Shown: positions 7,552 through 17,399, counted from the stretch's first letter. The stretch is DNA of 64,000 bases from an uncultured Eubacteriales bacterium (GCA_934457115.1 CAKSHI010000002.1:62001-126000), one strand, 5' to 3'. Translations and numbers: made by a program. Notes: generated from the letters alone by a model not told the origin.

Positions 7552-10491
7552 TTGAAAATAGGTTTAGATATAGGTTCCACTACTATAAAATGTGTAGTTT
7601 TAGATGAAAATAATCAAATTTTACATAAGTCTTATCAACGTCATTATTCCCGAATTGTCGAAAAAGCAGGCGATATTTTAAATGAAATAGTATTGAAATT
7701 TCCGCAAGCTAAGAATGCTAAGATTGCAATATCAGGATCGGCAGGCATGGGCATTGCTCAAAGTGCGGGTATAAGCTTTATACAAGAAGTATACGCTACA
7801 AGAGTGGCTGCTAAAAAATTTATAGGGGATACTGATGTAATAATAGAGCTTGGTGGTGAGGATGCTAAAATCTTGTTTATGTCAGGTTCGACTGAAGTTA
7901 GGATGAATGGTTCTTGTGCGGGAGGTACCGGCGCATTTATTGATCAAATGGCGACTTTGCTTGGCACACCTATAGATGAAATAAACGAACTTTCTAAAAA
8001 TCATGAAAAGGTATATACAATAGCATCAAGATGCGGTGTGTTTGCTAAGACTGATATACAACCTCTTTTAAATCAAGGTGCAAAAAAAGAAGACTTAGCT
8101 GCCAGCATATTTTATGCCGTTGCAAACCAAACTATAGCAGGACTTGCTCAAGGAAGGGAAATAAGTGGTAAGGTTGTTTATTTAGGTGGACCGCTTACAT
8201 TTTTATCAGAGCTTAGAAAGTGCTTTGATGATACACTAAAGACTAAAGGAATTTTCCCGGAAAATTCATTGTATTTTGTATCTTTAGGAGCAGCACTTTG
8301 TGCAGATAAGGTCCTTAATATAGATTGTCTGATAAAGGACATAGCAAATTATAAGGGCTCAATGGACTTTGCAAGCCATGAACCTCTATTTAAGAGTCAA
8401 GAAGAATATGAAGCCTTTAAATCAAGACACAAAAAGGCCAAGGTTAAAGAGGGAGAACTTCAAGATTATAACAAGGAAGTTTATATAGGAATAGATGCCG
8501 GTTCAACTACTGTAAAAGCTGTGGTTATGGGAGAGGACAACGAGCTTTTATATCAAAATTATCGTCAAAATAACGGTAATCCAATACCTATTGTTAAGGA
8601 CTTTTTAAATGATATATATTCTATAAATCCTTCTATAAATGTTAAGGCTGCAGCTGCAACGGGCTATGGCGAGGAAATGATAAAAAATGCCTTCAATATA
8701 GATTTTGGAGTTGTTGAGACTATAGCTCACTTTACAGCAGCAAAGGAATTTTTGCCGGATGTAGAGTTTGTAATAGACATAGGCGGGCAAGATATTAAAT
8801 GTTTTAAGATACATAATAAAACGGTTGACAACATATTTTTAAATGAGGCTTGTTCATCGGGATGTGGATCATTTTTACAAACATTTGCCAATGCTTTAGG
8901 ATATTCGATTGAAGAATTTTCAAAATTGGGTATTTTGGCAAAACATCCTGTTGATCTAGGTTCGAGATGTACGGTGTTTATGAACTCTTCTGTAAAACAA
9001 GCTCAAAAAGATGGTGCTACCATAGAAGATATATCCGCAGGACTTTCTTTAAGTGTTGTAAAAAATGCCCTTTATAAGGTTATAAGGGTTTCTTCTCCTG
9101 AAGAACTTGGTAGAAAAATCGTTGTGCAGGGCGGTACATTTTTAAATGATGCCGTTTTGAGAGCATTTGAATCAGAACTTAAAACAAATGTTGTAAGGCC
9201 CAATATATCGGGACTTATGGGAGCCTATGGGGCAGCTTTATATGCAAAAGAGCAGTCAAACGAAAATGAAAAAAGTTCTATAATTACAAAAGAGAAACTT
9301 GAAAATTTCACTCATGAAATTAAGGCTGTAAATTGTAATGGATGCAGTAACCATTGCAGGCTTACAATAAATAAGTTTCAAGAGGGAAGAAGATATATAG
9401 GCGGAAACCGCTGCGAAAAACCTATTACAAACAGCGAGTCTGATGATTCTTTGAATATGTATAGCTTTAAACTTAAAGAGCTTGAGAAATATAAAAGTGT
9501 TAAAGGTCATAGGGGAGTTATAGGTATACCTATGGCGCTTAATATGTACGAACTTTTGCCATTTTGGTCTACACTTTTTAGAGAGCTCGGCTTTTCAATT
9601 GAGACCTCTCCATTTTCCAATAGAGAGCTTTATATAGAGGGACAAAATACAATACCATCCGATACAGTTTGCTTCCCTGCAAAATTGGTGCATGGTCATA
9701 TAAAATATCTATTGGATAAGAATGTAGATGTTATATTTTACCCATGTATGTCTTATAATTTTGACGAGAAGTTGGGAGATAATCATTATAACTGTCCTGT
9801 AGTTGCGTATTATCCTGAGGTAATAGGTGCAAATGTTAAGGAAGTTAAGGAACCCAACTTTATAAATGACTATGTGGGCATACATAGAAAAAAGGATTTC
9901 CCTTATAAATTTCATGAGATACTTCTTAAGTACTTTAACGATATCACTATTTTAGATGTTAAGAGGGCTGCCGATTTAGCATATAAAGAGTATGAAAACT
10001 ATATTAATAAGGTTCACGATAAGGGCGAAGAAATAATTAAAAAGGCAAGAGAAGAAGGAAAACATATTATTGTATTGTCAGGAAGGCCGTATCATATTGA
10101 CCCGGAGATAAATCATGGCATAGATAAGCTTATAACAAACTTTGGTGTTGCATTGATATCAGAAGATGTTGTGAGCAGATATGTAAATAAACTTTCAGTG
10201 GCAGTTTTAAATCAATGGACTTATCATTCAAGGCTTTATGCGGCAGCGGAATATGTTAAATCTCAAAAAGATATGGATCTTATACAATTAGTATCGTTTG
10301 GATGCGGTGTAGATGCAATCACAACTGATGAGGTAAGGTCGATATTAGAGAAGGATGGAAAAATATACACTCAAATTAAAATAGATGAAATTACAAATTT
10401 GGGTGCAGTGAAAATAAGAATACGCAGCTTGCTTTCTGCGATTGAGCAGCAAAAAAGAGAGGTGAAAAAGCATGAGAGAATTAAAGTATGA
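7552..10491 (+). CDS. tandem acyl-CoA dehydratase activase (BadF/BadG/HgdC-type) with DUF2229-like C-terminus
   Basis: ATP-driven electron-injecting activator related to 2-hydroxyglutaryl-CoA dehydratase component C. Two ASKHA ATPase domains lie in tandem. The first begins DIGSTTIK (residues 5-12), with C122 in SCAGGTG and C161 in SRCGVF. The second begins DAGSTTVKAV, with C434 and C438 in ACSSGCGSF and C473 in SRCTVF. In homodimeric HgdC two Cys per subunit hold one shared [4Fe-4S]; here both halves are in one chain, so an intramolecular cluster is likely (inference). A CxxCx3C motif (C595, C598, C602) precedes a DUF2229-like region. The 979-residue chain starts at TTG behind GGGGG and overlaps the next gene by 20 bases. 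The usual relatives are single chains of about 1400 residues containing both parts. Confidence 0.88.
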   Translation: MKIGLDIGSTTIKCVVLDENNQILHKSYQRHYSRIVEKAGDILNEIVLKFPQAKNAKIAISGSAGMGIAQSAGISFIQEVYATRVAAKKFIGDTDVIIELGGEDAKILFMSGSTEVRMNGSCAGGTGAFIDQMATLLGTPIDEINELSKNHEKVYTIASRCGVFAKTDIQPLLNQGAKKEDLAASIFYAVANQTIAGLAQGREISGKVVYLGGPLTFLSELRKCFDDTLKTKGIFPENSLYFVSLGAALCADKVLNIDCLIKDIANYKGSMDFASHEPLFKSQEEYEAFKSRHKKAKVKEGELQDYNKEVYIGIDAGSTTVKAVVMGEDNELLYQNYRQNNGNPIPIVKDFLNDIYSINPSINVKAAAATGYGEEMIKNAFNIDFGVVETIAHFTAAKEFLPDVEFVIDIGGQDIKCFKIHNKTVDNIFLNEACSSGCGSFLQTFANALGYSIEEFSKLGILAKHPVDLGSRCTVFMNSSVKQAQKDGATIEDISAGLSLSVVKNALYKVIRVSSPEELGRKIVVQGGTFLNDAVLRAFESELKTNVVRPNISGLMGAYGAALYAKEQSNENEKSSIITKEKLENFTHEIKAVNCNGCSNHCRLTINKFQEGRRYIGGNRCEKPITNSESDDSLNMYSFKLKELEKYKSVKGHRGVIGIPMALNMYELLPFWSTLFRELGFSIETSPFSNRELYIEGQNTIPSDTVCFPAKLVHGHIKYLLDKNVDVIFYPCMSYNFDEKLGDNHYNCPVVAYYPEVIGANVKEVKEPNFINDYVGIHRKKDFPYKFHEILLKYFNDITILDVKRAADLAYKEYENYINKVHDKGEEIIKKAREEGKHIIVLSGRPYHIDPEINHGIDKLITNFGVALISEDVVSRYVNKLSVAVLNQWTYHSRLYAAAEYVKSQKDMDLIQLVSFGCGVDAITTDEVRSILEKDGKIYTQIKIDEITNLGAVKIRIRSLLSAIEQQKREVKKHERIKV

Positions 10492-11833
10492 TAAAAACGG
10501 CCGTCTTCTTTTTACTAAGCAAATGAAAAAGGAATACACAATATTATTGCCAATGATGGCACCTATTCACTTTAATTTAATTAAGAATGTTTTTGATATG
10601 TATGGCTACAATACTGTCCTTTTAGATACGGAAGGTCCTAACATTGCTCAAGTAGGGCTTAAGTATGTGCATAATGATACGTGTTATCCTGCACTTTTAG
10701 TTATAGGACAGTTTATAGATGCCTTGCAAAGCGGTAAGTATGATGTGAATAAAACTGCTTTGATGATAACCCAAACTGGTGGAGGATGCAGGGCTTCTAA
10801 CTATATTCACTTGCTAAGAAAAGCATTAAAGGCCGCAGGGTTTCCTCAAGTGCCTGTTATATCGCTTAATCTTTCCGGGCTTGAAAAGAACAGTGGCTTT
10901 AAGTTGACCTTGCCGATGTTAAGAAGGATAATAGCGGGTCTTGTTTACGGCGACGTACTTATGTGTTTGAAGAACCAAGTTATACCTTACGAAAAAAATA
11001 AAGGTGCATCTAATGGAATGGTTTCAAATTGGATTGGTCTATTGACATCTCAATTTAAAAACGGCAGAGGATTTTCTAATAAAGATATAAAACAAAATCT
11101 AAATGATATATGTAAGGATTTTTCAAGTATACCTATAGTTCCAAAAAGAAAGGTTAAGGTTGGAATAGTAGGCGAAATATATGTTAAGTACTCAAGCTTG
11201 GGTAATAACGGTCTTGAAAACTTTTTAAGAGAAGAAGATTGCGAAGTTTGTGTGCCGGGCATTATGTCGTTTGCACTTTTTAAAGTTGACAATAGACTTG
11301 AGGATATTAAGCTTTATGGCGGAAGCAGGATAAAATATGATGTTGTAAATACTTTAATGAAGTATCTCACAAAGATGGAGACAATAATGATAGACACTAT
11401 CAAGTCATATCCCTGCTTTATGCCTCCGTCATCATATAAACATACAAAATCACTTGTAAAAGGTGTAATTGGTTATGGAAATAAGATGGGTGAGGGATGG
11501 CTCTTAACAGCAGAGATGCTTGAACTTACAAAATCAGGATATGAAAATATTGTATGCACTCAACCGTTTGGTTGCCTTCCCAACCATATATGCGGTAAGG
11601 GTATGATTAGAAAAATAAAAGAAGTAGACCAAAGAGCAAATATAGTAGCTATAGATTATGATCCCGGTTCACCTAAGGTAAACCAAGAGAATAGAATTAA
11701 ATTAATGCTAAGTATTGCAAAAGAAAAGCTTATTGATTATAATAAGGATTTAGGTGCTAAAAATGGTTTTGTTGAGGATGTTGACAAAATCAATTTAGAG
11801 GGTAACTCAAGACTGGTTTTTGAGGGAAAATAA
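10472..11833 (+). CDS. 2-hydroxyacyl-CoA dehydratase/DUF2229-related protein, partner of the tandem activase
   Basis: The 453 residues match the C-terminal part of the long acyl-CoA dehydratase activase-related proteins of Clostridia, and through them the HgdA/HgdB and double-cubane-cluster protein family that carries the reduced Fe-S centre. Conserved stretches include YVHNDTCYPALLVIGQ, TQTGGGCRASNY, QPFGCLPNHICGKGM and a late YDPGSPKVNQENR. Several Cys (in DTCYP, GGGCR, FGCLPNHICG) are candidate cluster ligands. The start codon lies inside the preceding gene in another frame, so translation is probably coupled. The true substrate is unknown; these proteins are not the classical hydroxyacyl-CoA dehydratases. 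The operon seems to end here, though no clear terminator was seen. Confidence 0.85.
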   Translation: MRELKYDKNGRLLFTKQMKKEYTILLPMMAPIHFNLIKNVFDMYGYNTVLLDTEGPNIAQVGLKYVHNDTCYPALLVIGQFIDALQSGKYDVNKTALMITQTGGGCRASNYIHLLRKALKAAGFPQVPVISLNLSGLEKNSGFKLTLPMLRRIIAGLVYGDVLMCLKNQVIPYEKNKGASNGMVSNWIGLLTSQFKNGRGFSNKDIKQNLNDICKDFSSIPIVPKRKVKVGIVGEIYVKYSSLGNNGLENFLREEDCEVCVPGIMSFALFKVDNRLEDIKLYGGSRIKYDVVNTLMKYLTKMETIMIDTIKSYPCFMPPSSYKHTKSLVKGVIGYGNKMGEGWLLTAEMLELTKSGYENIVCTQPFGCLPNHICGKGMIRKIKEVDQRANIVAIDYDPGSPKVNQENRIKLMLSIAKEKLIDYNKDLGAKNGFVEDVDKINLEGNSRLVFEGK

Positions 11834-12001
11834 TTTATGTGATTTGGTAATAATAAGGTAAAAATAAGAAATATATAAAGTAAATTAATTTTGGCGATGA
11901 AATTTAAGTTTAGGTGTATAATTGATTGTAGCCCTAGATAACTTTACCAATAACTAGTTTATATAAGTATATTTTGGATTATAAAGGGGTTTATAGTCAA
12001 T

Positions 12002-13147
12002 TTGTTTAGTTTTAAAAATGGTGTAAAATGGTATTATGATAAAGGTAATGTAGAAAAGGCGGTTCAAAATCTTTATCTTGCGGAACATCAAGCAAGTCAA
12101 GTAGATTTGGCCTTTGACTATTCCTATGCTAGAAATGGTATGGGTACTTGTACGCCAGATGAGAAAAGGGAATATTCTCAATATATGATGAATATAGCGT
12201 ATGAATATTGCAAAAATAGTGAAGCTGATTCAAGTAAGAAGGATAGAGCTTTAGATTTATATTATGTTGCAAGTAGGGCGAATGATCTTTTATTTAATAG
12301 AAGTAGTAATCATAATGGTATTCCAACACTAAAAAATTTAGATACGAATTTGGAAATCAAAAAGCGTAGGAATGTCTATCCTCATGTTAGAAAGACAATT
12401 GAGGCATATTTTAAACAATTATTTGAAAAGAATGATTTTTGCATGATGGTGCCGGGCAGTATGGAAGTGTTGTCGGGTATAGCGAGAGAGCACTTTAAAA
12501 ATTATTTTGAGGTTATTGATGATATTGAACAGGACGAGTATAGTCCACGAACAAGGCTGGCTAAAAGTATGTTCGGATGCAGTTCGAGTATAGCTCCGAT
12601 AGATAGGGAAAAGTATGGATTCTTAAACTGTGGATGTAATTATGATACGTTATCGGATTATGGGAATATAATATTTACCTTTAAAAAAGATAGGGTAAAA
12701 GATAGAACCACATTTACCTATGGAGACAGTTTTGATCAAATTGGAAAAGTGATTGCAAGTAAGGTAACTGATCCTAAGATAGAGTCTGTAAGGAGTAGTG
12801 CATTAAGCAGTTTGTATAATAGTATAGTTCAAAAGTTTGGTGAGGATTCATCGGATTTGGAATCAGGTGAAACTGCACAGGACATTGATCAATATATAGA
12901 ACTTCAATATCATGGGGATTTAAATATACATGATGTTGAAAAGGTGAATGTTGGACTTTGCCAGAATCCTGATGGAGCAGCCGACGTTATTAAAAATATT
13001 TTACCAAGCAATATTAAGATAGAAACGCAGTCTCCGGTTTCAAGCGATAATTCGAGTGACATAGAGTCTGTTATACATATGGTTTCAGGAGAAAGCTCTT
13101 CCTATGATGATAGCAACATGGGTGGCGGTTTATTATCTTGGTTTTAA
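12002..13147 (+). CDS. possible DUF3626-like protein (effector/toxin candidate)
   Basis: A 381-residue accessory protein with no signal peptide or membrane segment. The N-terminal half (to about 190) is helical and unrecognised. The second half resembles DUF3626: REKYGFLN, then after a spacer RTTFTYGDS (T237-S243), then DQYIELQYHGDLNIHDVE, which matches my recollection of the family order YGxLN, TFxxGDS and DYxExQxHG. DUF3626 proteins are uncharacterised. The extreme C-terminus (SSDNSSDIES, GESSSYDDSN) is Ser/Asp-rich and probably disordered. The start is TTG behind AAGGGG with rather long spacing; no better in-frame start exists. It lies alone between core-type genes. Function is inference, and the family match needs a profile search. 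Confidence 0.6.
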   Translation: MFSFKNGVKWYYDKGNVEKAVQNLYLAEHQASQVDLAFDYSYARNGMGTCTPDEKREYSQYMMNIAYEYCKNSEADSSKKDRALDLYYVASRANDLLFNRSSNHNGIPTLKNLDTNLEIKKRRNVYPHVRKTIEAYFKQLFEKNDFCMMVPGSMEVLSGIAREHFKNYFEVIDDIEQDEYSPRTRLAKSMFGCSSSIAPIDREKYGFLNCGCNYDTLSDYGNIIFTFKKDRVKDRTTFTYGDSFDQIGKVIASKVTDPKIESVRSSALSSLYNSIVQKFGEDSSDLESGETAQDIDQYIELQYHGDLNIHDVEKVNVGLCQNPDGAADVIKNILPSNIKIETQSPVSSDNSSDIESVIHMVSGESSSYDDSNMGGGLLSWF

Positions 13148-13238
13148 TAGTATAAATTTTTAATTGATATGTGGATAAATTTAGACACAACTGAAAATAA
13201 TAAAAGGTATCAAGACTATAAGCAAAAGCGGTGTAGCA

Positions 13239-13754
13239 ATGATACCTATTATATTATATGGAAAAGAAACTGAAACAAGTGTGGACAAGGCACTAAGTAG
13301 GGCATGTGACTCTCTAAGAAAAATAAATAAGAATAAGGAATTTTGTATCTTTCAATATAATGAATGTAATATTGAAGATCTTAAAGATTCAAAGGGTATT
13401 TTTGTTTTTAAAGGTTCTTTGGGGGTCAAGAAAGATGTTGTGATTCCTAAAGGATTTATTGCGGTTGTTTCGGCAAACAACCGCAGTGCTGCAAGCATAC
13501 TTAGAAAGATCAATGTTTTTGCTATAACTTGCGGTACTTCACCAAAGGATACCATGAGTATATCGAGCCTTAACTATTTAAATGCTGTTGTTAGTTTGCA
13601 AAGGATAATTAGAAATATAGACGGTGAGGTAATTGAACCTCAGGATTTTATTGTCCATTTAAAGGAAGAAACAGCGATTTATCCTCTTTTAACGGCATTA
13701 ACCGTGTTTGTGCTTTGCAGTAGAGACCAAAATGAAAATATAATAAGCCTTTAG
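13239..13754 (+). CDS. conserved hypothetical protein, cytoplasmic
   Basis: 171 residues with an alpha/beta look. An N-terminal strand-rich part (IPIILYG, KGIFVFKGSLGV, GFIAVVSANNRSA) recalls a Rossmann-like fold. A central SNVFAITCGTSPKDTMSISS-like stretch contains the single well-placed Cys, and the C-terminal segment (YPLLTALTVFVLCS) is hydrophobic. I recognise the CGxSPKDTxxxSS pattern as typical of small uncharacterised clostridial proteins but know no function. It converges tail-to-tail with feoB, 12 bases apart, and no terminator hairpin is obvious between them. The ribosome binding site is weak, and the ATG at 13239 is the first in frame. Confidence 0.65.
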   Translation: MIPIILYGKETETSVDKALSRACDSLRKINKNKEFCIFQYNECNIEDLKDSKGIFVFKGSLGVKKDVVIPKGFIAVVSANNRSAASILRKINVFAITCGTSPKDTMSISSLNYLNAVVSLQRIIRNIDGEVIEPQDFIVHLKEETAIYPLLTALTVFVLCSRDQNENIISL

Positions 13755-13766
13755 CTTTTATAGGAT

Positions 13767-15908
13767 TTAGAACAATAAACTAACTGAATTTACTATAAAG
13801 CATAGAGCTATACCTATAACCGTTGGTAATAAAAATGAGACTAAAGTCCATTTTATACTTTCGGTTTCTTTTTTTATTGTAAAACAAGTGGTTCCGCATG
13901 GGAAGTGGAATAGGCAGAAAAGCATAGTGCATATAGCAGTGGTAAATGTCCAACCGTTATCGACTAAGAGTGTTCTTAGAGACTCTAAATTATCTAATTC
14001 CATTATGCTTCCTGTACACATATAACTCATTATTATTATTGGTATGACTATTTCATTGGCAGGGAAACCTAGTATAAAGGCCATTAATATTACACCATCA
14101 AGACCTAAAAGTTTTGCAAATGGATCTAAAAAGCTGGTGCAATGCTTTAATATACTCATATCTCCTATTGTTATATTTGACATTAGAAATATGATAAGTC
14201 CTGCGGGTGCTGCTACCATCACAGCTCTGCCTAACACAAATAATGCCCTATCCAATAAGGATCTTACTATAACTTTACCTATTTGAGGCCTTCTATATGG
14301 AGGAAGCTCCAATACAAAAGATGACGGCATACCTTTTAATATAGTTTTAGACAAGAGTTTTGAGACTAAAAGTGTCATTATTACCCCTAATACTATGACA
14401 AGTGTAAGTATAACAGCTGAAAATAAAGACTGTATGGGGGATATTACGGAACCTATAAAAAACATAGTAATAATGGAAATTAACGTTGGAAATCTTCCGT
14501 TACACGGCACAAAGTTGTTAGTTAGTATCGCAATTAGACGCTCTCTTTTTGAATCTATAATTCTGCAACCTATAACTCCACAAGCGTTGCAGCCGAATCC
14601 CATAGCCATTGTTAATGCTTGCTTACCATGGGCGCAAGCTTTTTTGAAATATTTATCCATATTAAAAGCAATTCTTGGGAGATATCCCGAATCCTCAAGT
14701 AAAGTGAAAAGAGGAAAGAAAATGGCCATAGGCGGCAGCATTACGGATACAACCCAAGCGACAGTTCTATACACTCCAAGAACTATCATGTTGTTAATCC
14801 ATAATGGCATGTTTATGTAATTAAAAAATTCATACAATTTATCCTGAAACCAAAATAGCCCCAGTGCAAGAAGATCAGAGGGATAATTGGCGCCTGCTAT
14901 TGTAATCCAAAATATAAGGCCAAAAAGGAGTATCATAACAGGTACACCTGTTGATTTAGAAGTTAGAATTTTATCTAATTTCCTATCCTTTGAATTGTAT
15001 TGATTGTTTTCTATAAAAACGCATTTTTTATAAATTTCCTCGCTTCTGCTGATTATTTTAAATACTATTTTATCTCTTATGGTTTCTTTGGTTATGTTCT
15101 CTTGACTTAACATATTATATATTTTATCAAGAGCTGTTAATATTTCATTGTTTTCTAAAATATCAAATCCAAGATAATTTTTGAGTGATGTTTTGAGGGA
15201 TTCATCTATATCTAAAAGTTTGATACTAAGCCAGCGGGAATCTAGTTTGTCTTTTACAATGCCCTTTACTATGGGTTCTAAAATATTTATTGATTTTTCG
15301 ATTATATCATCATATTTTGTGGGAGAAAAATATGTTTTTGTTTCTTTGAATGATACCTTATCAATAGCTTCAATTAGTTCATCCAAACCCTCTCTTGATC
15401 TTGCACTTGTTCCTATAACCGGCACACCTAAATATAGGGAAAGTTCATCCAAATCTATTTTCATTTTTTTCTTTCTGGCTTCATCTAATAGGTTGACGCA
15501 TACTACTACATTTTGGTTGATTTCCAGTATTTGCAATACGAGATTAAGGTTTCTTTCAAGGCAAGTAGCGTCAGTTACCACTACGATAGAATCAGGAGAA
15601 TCAAAACAAATAAAATCCCTTGCAATTTCTTCTTCGACTGAACTTGATAAAATAGAGTAAGTGCCCGGCAAATCGACTAATATAAAGTTTTTATTATTGT
15701 AAGTATACTTACCCTGAGCATTGGTGACGGTTTTACCCGGCCAATTTCCTGTATGTTGGTTAAGCCCCGTAAGTTCGTTAAATACTGTACTTTTTCCCAC
15801 ATTTGGGTTTCCTGCTAATGCTATAACCTTATCTTGGGGAGTGACTTTATCTATTTTAAGTTTAGAAGAATCAACATTAATCCCTGTTGATTTATTAGTA
15901 AGCCCCAT
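13767..15908 (-). CDS. feoB: ferrous iron transport protein B
   Basis: Fe(II) uptake permease of the inner membrane with an N-terminal G domain. G1 is GNPNVGKS, G3 is DLPGTYS and G4 is NLLDEA; a helical spacer follows, and the C-terminal half holds the transmembrane Gate regions (VMLPPMAIFFPLF; GFGCNACGVIGCRII with its Cys cluster). At 713 residues it is of normal length. The start at 15908 is preferred because GGAG lies 9 bases upstream; the open frame continues 26 codons further but without a good site. feoA lies about 100 bases upstream on the same strand, so the two form the usual Feo operon of an anaerobe. Regulation, possibly by a Fur/DtxR-type protein, is not visible with confidence. 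Confidence 0.95.
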   Translation of the reverse strand: MGLTNKSTGINVDSSKLKIDKVTPQDKVIALAGNPNVGKSTVFNELTGLNQHTGNWPGKTVTNAQGKYTYNNKNFILVDLPGTYSILSSSVEEEIARDFICFDSPDSIVVVTDATCLERNLNLVLQILEINQNVVVCVNLLDEARKKKMKIDLDELSLYLGVPVIGTSARSREGLDELIEAIDKVSFKETKTYFSPTKYDDIIEKSINILEPIVKGIVKDKLDSRWLSIKLLDIDESLKTSLKNYLGFDILENNEILTALDKIYNMLSQENITKETIRDKIVFKIISRSEEIYKKCVFIENNQYNSKDRKLDKILTSKSTGVPVMILLFGLIFWITIAGANYPSDLLALGLFWFQDKLYEFFNYINMPLWINNMIVLGVYRTVAWVVSVMLPPMAIFFPLFTLLEDSGYLPRIAFNMDKYFKKACAHGKQALTMAMGFGCNACGVIGCRIIDSKRERLIAILTNNFVPCNGRFPTLISIITMFFIGSVISPIQSLFSAVILTLVIVLGVIMTLLVSKLLSKTILKGMPSSFVLELPPYRRPQIGKVIVRSLLDRALFVLGRAVMVAAPAGLIIFLMSNITIGDMSILKHCTSFLDPFAKLLGLDGVILMAFILGFPANEIVIPIIIMSYMCTGSIMELDNLESLRTLLVDNGWTFTTAICTMLFCLFHFPCGTTCFTIKKETESIKWTLVSFLLPTVIGIALCFIVNSVSLLF

Positions 15909-16014
15909 GATTATCAACTCCATTTCGTTTTGATATAAAAATATCGAAATATGGTAATTAAACTTTATGCTAGGTTTATCTACCATATTCCGAATAGGAG
16001 CTTAAAAATTTATT

Positions 16015-16251
16015 TTATTGAATATTTACCTTAACTTTATTAGCGTCCTCATCCCTTAAAGCTATAACTGCACCTCTTATGAAATATGCGATAGGATCTC
16101 CTGATGGGCTCCTTTGTAAAGCTTCTATGGTTGTACCTTGTACTACTCCTAGGTCTAACATACGGCGGCGTTCTATCCCACTTGATAAGAGTGCAGTTAC
16201 AACGCCTTTCTTGCCAATTGGCAATTTATTCAAAGAAAGGATTCTATTCAT
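16015..16251 (-). CDS. feoA: ferrous iron transport protein A
   Basis: A 78-residue SH3-like cytoplasmic protein that assists FeoB. The family pattern is present: LNKLPIGKKGVV at the start, RRRMLDLGVVQGTTIEAL in the middle, and PIAYFIRGAVIALRDEDANKV at the end. The start follows AAGGAG. It is transcribed divergently from the accessory gene at 16380, with about 130 bases between them. Confidence 0.93.
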   Translation of the reverse strand: MNRILSLNKLPIGKKGVVTALLSSGIERRRMLDLGVVQGTTIEALQRSPSGDPIAYFIRGAVIALRDEDANKVKVNIQ

Positions 16252-16379
16252 AAAGCATTCTCCTTGACGTTTTAAAAGTTTGTATAAGTTAAAGTCATTC
16301 CTTTATGATAATATATGCATAAGTGCTCATTTGTGTTAAAATGTATTATATTAAGATATTTAGTGGGAGGGTTAACTCA

Positions 16380-17354
16380 ATGAGGAAGTATTTAAAACAT
16401 ACAACTGAAAGAAAATTATCACGCAAAAAGTCGCGTAAATTTGATTTGAATCCTATACCTATAGAAAATACAGCTCCGGTAACAAGGATGAGGATTGATT
16501 ACGATAATGTGGTCCCTAAATCAATTTTAAAAGATAATGTTAATAATCCCGAGGAGAACAGTAATAAGAGGGTAAAATTTAATGATAATGTGGAGGAGTT
16601 TGCTCCTATGGATTTAAATGAGGCAACTTATACAGCTTCATTAAATGAGGAGGGGTTACACTTAGATGATAATTTTCCCCAGAATGGAGGTTCGTCAATT
16701 GGAATTTTAAATGGAGAAACAAGGGAAACCAAGAAGCCACAGGTTAATAGAAAAAGGATAAAAGATGATATAGAGTGGATTATATTTGAATTAAATGAAG
16801 AAGGTATTATACGAGACAAATTTGTAGATTTGTTGTGTAATCCTAGGATTAGTGCCACGTATAAGCTGGCAGTATGTAAAAGGTTTATAGAGGTCAAGGG
16901 ATATGAAATGGAAATGCAGCCGTTGATTGAGTATTACACATATAAAAGTCATGTGCTAAGGGATACGTATAGAAGAAACAGTAAGGAGAAATATATTTAT
17001 GACAGAAATCAAATTCTTAAATATATTAGTGGCGGTGATGAGGAAATTGTAAATAGTATATTAGGTGAATTCTATAATGAAAGTGATAGAGATACTTTCT
17101 CCATGGAAGATAACATCTTATCAATTATATCGATATTAGATGGTATATTACAATTAAAAAATCAATTTGAAGAGTATTATAACAATGATATGGAGTTGAT
17201 AGAACAAGTATCAAAATATGCAGAAATCCTTTGTGCGATGATGATGATTGAAGTGGAAAGAGAGGGTGTGTTTAGTCATAGTGTAATTAAAGACATTAAT
17301 AAAATAATTGAAGTATGCAAAATGTTGATGCAAATAAATAATAAAAAACCATAA
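16380..17354 (+). CDS. accessory protein with SILK and RVxF PP1-docking-like motifs
   Basis: Unrecognised 324-residue soluble protein. It opens with a basic stretch (RKLSRKKSRK, residues 11-20), then PIPIEN (25-30), IDY (39-41), SILK (48-51) and KRVKFNDNVEEF (63-74). SILK ([GS]IL[RK]) followed by [RK]VxF is the docking-motif pair of eukaryotic PP1 partners. Another basic patch, NRKRIK, lies at 123-128. The rest is mainly helical with no known domain and no signal peptide. The N-terminal layout recurs in the next gene (PIPI, IDY, PK-ILK, F-x-D-x-VE, LxE-x-x-Y), so the two are paralogs or share a duplicated targeting region. The start at 16380 is chosen for GGGAGG; 19 more codons are open upstream. 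PP1 binding is inference from motifs only. Confidence 0.7.
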   Translation: MRKYLKHTTERKLSRKKSRKFDLNPIPIENTAPVTRMRIDYDNVVPKSILKDNVNNPEENSNKRVKFNDNVEEFAPMDLNEATYTASLNEEGLHLDDNFPQNGGSSIGILNGETRETKKPQVNRKRIKDDIEWIIFELNEEGIIRDKFVDLLCNPRISATYKLAVCKRFIEVKGYEMEMQPLIEYYTYKSHVLRDTYRRNSKEKYIYDRNQILKYISGGDEEIVNSILGEFYNESDRDTFSMEDNILSIISILDGILQLKNQFEEYYNNDMELIEQVSKYAEILCAMMMIEVEREGVFSHSVIKDINKIIEVCKMLMQINNKKP

Positions 17355-17399
17355 AATAATATGGTAGTTTAGGGTTTGTGAATATTAATAGTGATAAGC

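Noticed and set aside
13239..13754. Assigning this small protein to iron transport because it neighbours feoB
   Set aside because: It is convergent with feoB, not co-transcribed, and has no metal-binding signature.
14044..15660. Several long plus-strand open frames opposite feoB
   Set aside because: They are antisense to a clear FeoB with all G motifs, have no good ribosome binding sites and encode no recognisable protein.
16262..16379. A shared promoter motif among all five accessory genes (TATTATATTRA-like strings)
   Set aside because: The strings are AT-rich and short; apart from the tandem pair at 54211 and 56718 the similarity is no better than expected in this background.
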